Part shown: positions 61,133 through 64,000 of the stretch, in pieces
Layout of the letters: every line of letters begins with the position of its first letter
Numbering within the stretch: position 1 is the first letter of the stretch
Source of the DNA: Paracoccus liaowanqingii
GTDB taxonomy: Bacteria > Pseudomonadota > Alphaproteobacteria > Rhodobacterales > Rhodobacteraceae
Length of the DNA stretch: 64,000 nucleotides
Reading direction: 5' to 3'
Assembly: GCF_004683865.2 (NCBI RefSeq)
Contig: NZ_CP038439.1
Location: 479,501 to 543,500, forward strand
Translations under genes and position numbers: made by a program
Notes under the pieces: generated by a model
Told to the model about the DNA's origin: nothing
What the model saw: only the letters and a program-made list of their open reading frames with translations
Database searches by the model: none

Positions 61133-62185
61133 TTGACGCTGCGACTGGCCGGCCTGTCGGACCCCGCGCTGGCGGGGTTCGACCAGATCATCGACGTGCG
61201 TGCCCCCGCCGAATTTGCCGAGGATCACCTGCCGGGCGCGATCAACCTGCCCGTGCTGGATGACGAGGAACGCGCCCGCGTGGGCACGATCTACAAGCAG
61301 GTCTCTCCGTTCGACGCGCGCAAGATCGGCGCGGCGCTGGTCGCGGTCAATTCGGCCCGCCACATCACCGGCACGCTGATGGACCGGGGGGGCGCGTGGC
61401 GTCCCTTGGTCTATTGCTGGCGGGGCGGGCAGAGATCGGGCAGCTTCGCCACGATCCTTGGCCAGATCGGCTGGCGCGTGGGCCGGATCGAGGGCGGCTA
61501 CAAGGCCTGGCGCGCGCTGGTGGTCGAACGGGTGCAGAACGGCCCGGTGCCGTCGCCGGTGGTGGTGCTGGACGGCAATACCGGCAGCGCCAAGACCGCG
61601 ATCCTGCAGCGGCTGGCCGCGCGGGGGCATCAGGTGATCGACCTGGAGGGGCTGGCCAACCATCGCGGCAGCCTGTTCGGTGCCATGCCCGGCGGCCAGC
61701 CCAGCCAGAAGATGTTCGAGGGGCGCCTGGCCCTGGCGATGGAGAGGCTGGACCCCGCCCGCCCGGTGCTGGTCGAGGCCGAGAGCAGCCGCATCGGCGT
61801 GGTCAACGTGCCCAAGGCGATGTGGCAGGCGATCTGCGCCGCGCCGCGCCTGCAGATGCAGGTGCCGGTCGAGGCCCGCGCCGCCTTCACCGCCGCCAGC
61901 TATGGCGACATGGTCGAGGATCCCGCCCGCGTGGCCGGCATCCTGGACCTGCTGGCGCCCCTGCATCCCGCCGAGCGGCTGGAGGACTGGCGCGCGATGC
62001 TGGCCCGGCAGGATTGGCAGGCCCTGTCCGAGGGGCTGCTGCGCCATCATTACGACCCGCGCTATCAGCGTCACCGGATGCGCCACGAGGACGGGCGCGG
62101 CGGGACCGTCGCGATCGCGACGCTGGCCGATCTGGACGCGGCGACAGGCGCCGTCGAGGACGGGCTGCGGCGCTTGGGCGGCTGA
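61133..62185 (+). CDS. mnmH: tRNA 2-selenouridine synthase
   Basis: Two-domain enzyme (also SelU/YbbB) replacing S2 with selenium at the wobble uridine, via a geranyl-thiouridine intermediate. Rhodanese domain (about 10-130) with catalytic Cys95 in YCWRGGQRSGS; P-loop domain with GNTGSAKT at 148-155. QPSQKMFEGRL and LVEAESSRIG are family signatures. Length 350 aa. The start is TTG, two bases after the transpeptidase stop. It needs selenophosphate from SelD, which is not in the window, so the selenium trait must be encoded elsewhere if this gene is active. Confidence 0.92.
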   Translation: MTLRLAGLSDPALAGFDQIIDVRAPAEFAEDHLPGAINLPVLDDEERARVGTIYKQVSPFDARKIGAALVAVNSARHITGTLMDRGGAWRPLVYCWRGGQRSGSFATILGQIGWRVGRIEGGYKAWRALVVERVQNGPVPSPVVVLDGNTGSAKTAILQRLAARGHQVIDLEGLANHRGSLFGAMPGGQPSQKMFEGRLALAMERLDPARPVLVEAESSRIGVVNVPKAMWQAICAAPRLQMQVPVEARAAFTAASYGDMVEDPARVAGILDLLAPLHPAERLEDWRAMLARQDWQALSEGLLRHHYDPRYQRHRMRHEDGRGGTVAIATLADLDAATGAVEDGLRRLGG

Positions 62186-62254
62186 GGGCTGTGCCTGTGG
62201 CGCGCGCCGATGCCTCCGGCGGGGATCTTTTCGGACCGCCGCAGGGGCGGGTCT

Positions 62255-63058
62255 TCAGGCGGCGTCGCGCAGGAAGCGGCGCAGCACGCGTTCCAGCTTG
62301 GCCGCGCCCAGGGGGGCCATGGCCTTGGTGTGGTCGTGGCTGATCGCCTCGTCCGAGAGGCCCGCGCCCATGTTCGTGACGACCGAGATGGCTGCCGTCC
62401 GCAGGCCCAGGAAGCGCGACAGGATGATCTCGGGGACCGTCGACATGCCGACCGCGTTGGCGCCCAGGATGCGGGCGGCGCGGATCTCGGCCGGGGTCTC
62501 GAAGCTGGGGCCCGAGAACCAGCAATAGACGCCCTCGGGCAGATCCACCCCCTCGGCCTGCGCCGCAGCCGACAGGGCCGCGCGCATCCGGGCGTCATGG
62601 GCGTCGGTCATCGGCACGAAGCGCGCGTCGGTGGCCTCTCCGATCAGGGGGTTGGTGCCCGCGAAGGCGATGTGGTCGTTGAGCAGCATCAGCCCGCCGG
62701 TGGGAATGTCGGCGCGCAGCGAGCCCGCCGCATTGGTCAGGATCAGTTTTTCGCAGCCAAGCGCGGCCAGGGTCTCCAGCGGCAGGCGCATCGCATCCGC
62801 CCGGCCCCGTTCGTAGTAATGCGACCGGCCCCCGAAGACCGCGACGCGCCTGCCCTCCAGCTGGCCGATGACCAGCTGCGGGACATGGCCCGAGACGCCC
62901 GCATGGGGAAAGCCCGGCAGGTCATCGTAGGGGATCGCCACGCCCTGAACCTGCGCCGCCAGATGGCCCAAGCCCGAGCCGAGGATCAGGCCATAGTCCG
63001 GGGCCTGGTCTCCTGCGCGCTCGCGGATCAGCGCGGCCAGATCAGCGCTCCTTGACAT
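62255..63058 (-). CDS. Purine-nucleoside phosphorylase, trimeric type
   Basis: Cleaves purine nucleosides with phosphate to base and ribose 1-phosphate. The PNP/MTAP class signatures are LILGSGLGHLA near 24-34, FGGRSHYYERG near 75, LTNAAGSLRADI near 108-120, FSGPSFETPAEIRA near 185 and VGMSTVPEIILSRFLGL near 205. It is the trimeric (PunA/DeoD2-like) class, not the hexameric E. coli DeoD. Length 267 aa. It overlaps the upstream ABC permease gene by 17 bases, so nucleoside uptake and cleavage are joined in one operon. No clean terminator was seen in the 69 bases past its stop. Confidence 0.92.
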   Translation of the reverse strand: MSRSADLAALIRERAGDQAPDYGLILGSGLGHLAAQVQGVAIPYDDLPGFPHAGVSGHVPQLVIGQLEGRRVAVFGGRSHYYERGRADAMRLPLETLAALGCEKLILTNAAGSLRADIPTGGLMLLNDHIAFAGTNPLIGEATDARFVPMTDAHDARMRAALSAAAQAEGVDLPEGVYCWFSGPSFETPAEIRAARILGANAVGMSTVPEIILSRFLGLRTAAISVVTNMGAGLSDEAISHDHTKAMAPLGAAKLERVLRRFLRDAA

Positions 63059-64000
63059 AGGGCTCTCCTCCGGCGCGGGGGGGGATGGCGCGGCCCACGA
63101 AGCCCGCCAGGATGATCACCGTCAGGATGTAGGGCAGCGCGTTCATGAACATCGACGGCACCACGACGACTCCCAGATCCAGATTGGGATAGAGGTTGGC
63201 TATCGCCTCGAGAAGGCCGAAGAGGAAGGTCGCGAACAGGGCCTGCCAAGGCCGCCACTTGGCGAAGATCAGCGCGGCCAGCGCGATGAAGCCGCGGCCC
63301 GCCGTCATCTCCTTGACGAAACCCGCCGAGAGGCCGGTGGCCAGATAGGCGCCCGCGATGCCGCAGAGGATGCCCGCGATGGCCACCGCCGTGTAGCGCA
63401 GCCGCGTGACCGAGATCCCCGCCGTGTCGACCGAGGCCGGGTTTTCGCCCACCGCCCGCAGCCGCAGCCCGAAGCGCGTGCGATAGAGCACCAACCAGGT
63501 GATCGGCACCATCGCGAAGGCCACATAGACCAGGATCGTCTGGCCCGAGATCAGGCCCGAATAGATCGGCCCCAGCAGGGGCACGTCGCGTAGGGCTTCG
63601 GCGCCGGGCAGGGTGATGGGGCCGAACCGGCCCGCGCCGGTCAGGGCGGGCGTGCGGCCGCCCAAGCCGAAGGCGTTCTGCCCGATCAGCACCGTCAGCC
63701 CCGAGGCCAGGAAGTTGATCGCCACGCCCGAGATCAGCTGGTTGCCCATGAAGGTGATCGAGGCCAGCCCGTGGATCAGCGACAGCGCCAGCGACCCGCC
63801 GATGCCCGCCGCCAGCCCCAGCCAGGCGCTGCCGGTGATGTAGGCGACCGAGGCGGCGGTGAAGGCCGCCATCAGCATCTTGCCCTCCAGCCCGATGTCG
63901 AAAACGCCGGCGCGTTCGGAATAAAGCCCCGCCAGACAGGCCAGCAGCAGCGGCGTCATCAGGCGCAGCGCGCTGCCGATGCCCTGCTGGGCGGCGGCGC
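63042..64000 (-). CDS. ABC transporter permease, nucleoside uptake type (5' end beyond window)
   Basis: Inner-membrane permease of the BmpA/NupNOPQ/YufQ class. Many hydrophobic segments; the characteristic stretches are LLACLAGLYSERAGVFDIGLEGKML near the start, GNQLISGVAINFLASGLT, RFGLRLRAVGENPASVDTAGI (the EAA-like loop), and the end VVPSMFMNALPYILTVIILAG. The reading frame stays open to base 64000 with residues AAAQQGIGSALRLMTPLL before the first internal Met, so the real start lies outside. Gene order permease then PNP fits purine nucleoside import. The ATPase, second permease and binding protein genes should be upstream, beyond the window. Confidence 0.93.
   Translation of the reverse strand, partial: AAAQQGIGSALRLMTPLLLACLAGLYSERAGVFDIGLEGKMLMAAFTAASVAYITGSAWLGLAAGIGGSLALSLIHGLASITFMGNQLISGVAINFLASGLTVLIGQNAFGLGGRTPALTGAGRFGPITLPGAEALRDVPLLGPIYSGLISGQTILVYVAFAMVPITWLVLYRTRFGLRLRAVGENPASVDTAGISVTRLRYTAVAIAGILCGIAGAYLATGLSAGFVKEMTAGRGFIALAALIFAKWRPWQALFATFLFGLLEAIANLYPNLDLGVVVVPSMFMNALPYILTVIILAGFVGRAIPPRAGGEPYVKER

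Overview
The window is chromosomal DNA from a high-GC alphaproteobacterium of the family Rhodobacteraceae, most likely Paracoccus or a close relative. The supporting signs are very high third-position GC, a CcmI-type cytochrome c maturation gene, a heterotetrameric sarcosine oxidase operon, a DUF6280-type small protein, FNR-type control of a di-haem cytochrome c peroxidase and TTGAC-N17 promoters. I see no prophage, insertion sequence, CRISPR array, plasmid or replication-origin genes. The content is mostly housekeeping genes with several catabolic islands. Genus assignment is inference.

Layout. 0.07-5.5 kb: a degenerate Hpt-like protein, ilvA, an unknown membrane protein, argG-mogA, and lrgAB on the minus strand. 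5.5-20 kb: smc, a RidA-family protein, a glycerophosphodiesterase, a FemAB/GNAT-like protein, a Prx5 peroxiredoxin, a ferredoxin-reductase-like flavoprotein, rsmD, a DUF305 protein, a class V aminotransferase, then ABC exporter-ygfZ-dinB overlapping by ATGA and meeting a DoxX gene. 20-25.3 kb: pdxY, efp, a DUF6280 gene behind a structured leader, a PfkB kinase, a zinc metallopeptidase, gltX and a CAU-anticodon tRNA. 25.6-33.7 kb: a cytochrome c peroxidase with a good FNR box, divergent from a complete four-carbon acid-sugar (L-threonate/D-erythronate) operon ltnD-otnK-otnC-otnI-deoR-denD-gntP. 33.8-40.5 kb: a phospholipase D family protein, a LuxR-type solo regulator, a candidate structured small RNA, an aldo/keto reductase, a CbpA-like co-chaperone, DUF1289, ruvX and ccmI. 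40.6-46.3 kb: sarcosine oxidase soxB-(small membrane protein)-soxD-soxA-soxG. 46.4-53.4 kb: sodB, the yfgM-like/bamB/der operon, an unknown membrane protein, serS and a periplasmic SoxS-like thioredoxin. 53.5-64 kb: meaB-ada, rpmB, a copper group (secreted unknown protein, PCuAC chaperone, tesA, copA and a possible Cys/His-rich small ORF), an L,D-transpeptidase, mnmH, a purine nucleoside phosphorylase and a truncated ABC permease.

How genes work together. The 26.9-33.7 kb operon imports (GntP), oxidises (LtnD, DenD), isomerises (OtnI), phosphorylates (OtnK) and decarboxylates (OtnC) C4 acid sugars, probably to dihydroxyacetone phosphate, under a DeoR regulator. Sarcosine oxidase makes glycine and a C1-tetrahydrofolate unit. 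BamB and Der share an operon with a YfgM-like protein, as in other proteobacteria. PCuAC and CopA deal with copper delivery and efflux.

Most notable beyond the genes: (1) a family of six short 3'-flanking elements sharing a GGATAYTT core, five of them beside GC hairpins; (2) four consecutive hairpins ending in a textbook Rho-independent terminator at 36130-36239 with no gene; (3) an apparent one-base loss in a C run that removes the otnI stop codon; (4) two tandem perfect hairpins in the leader of the DUF6280 gene; (5) an 84-aa membrane protein plus a terminator-like repeat splitting the sarcosine oxidase operon.
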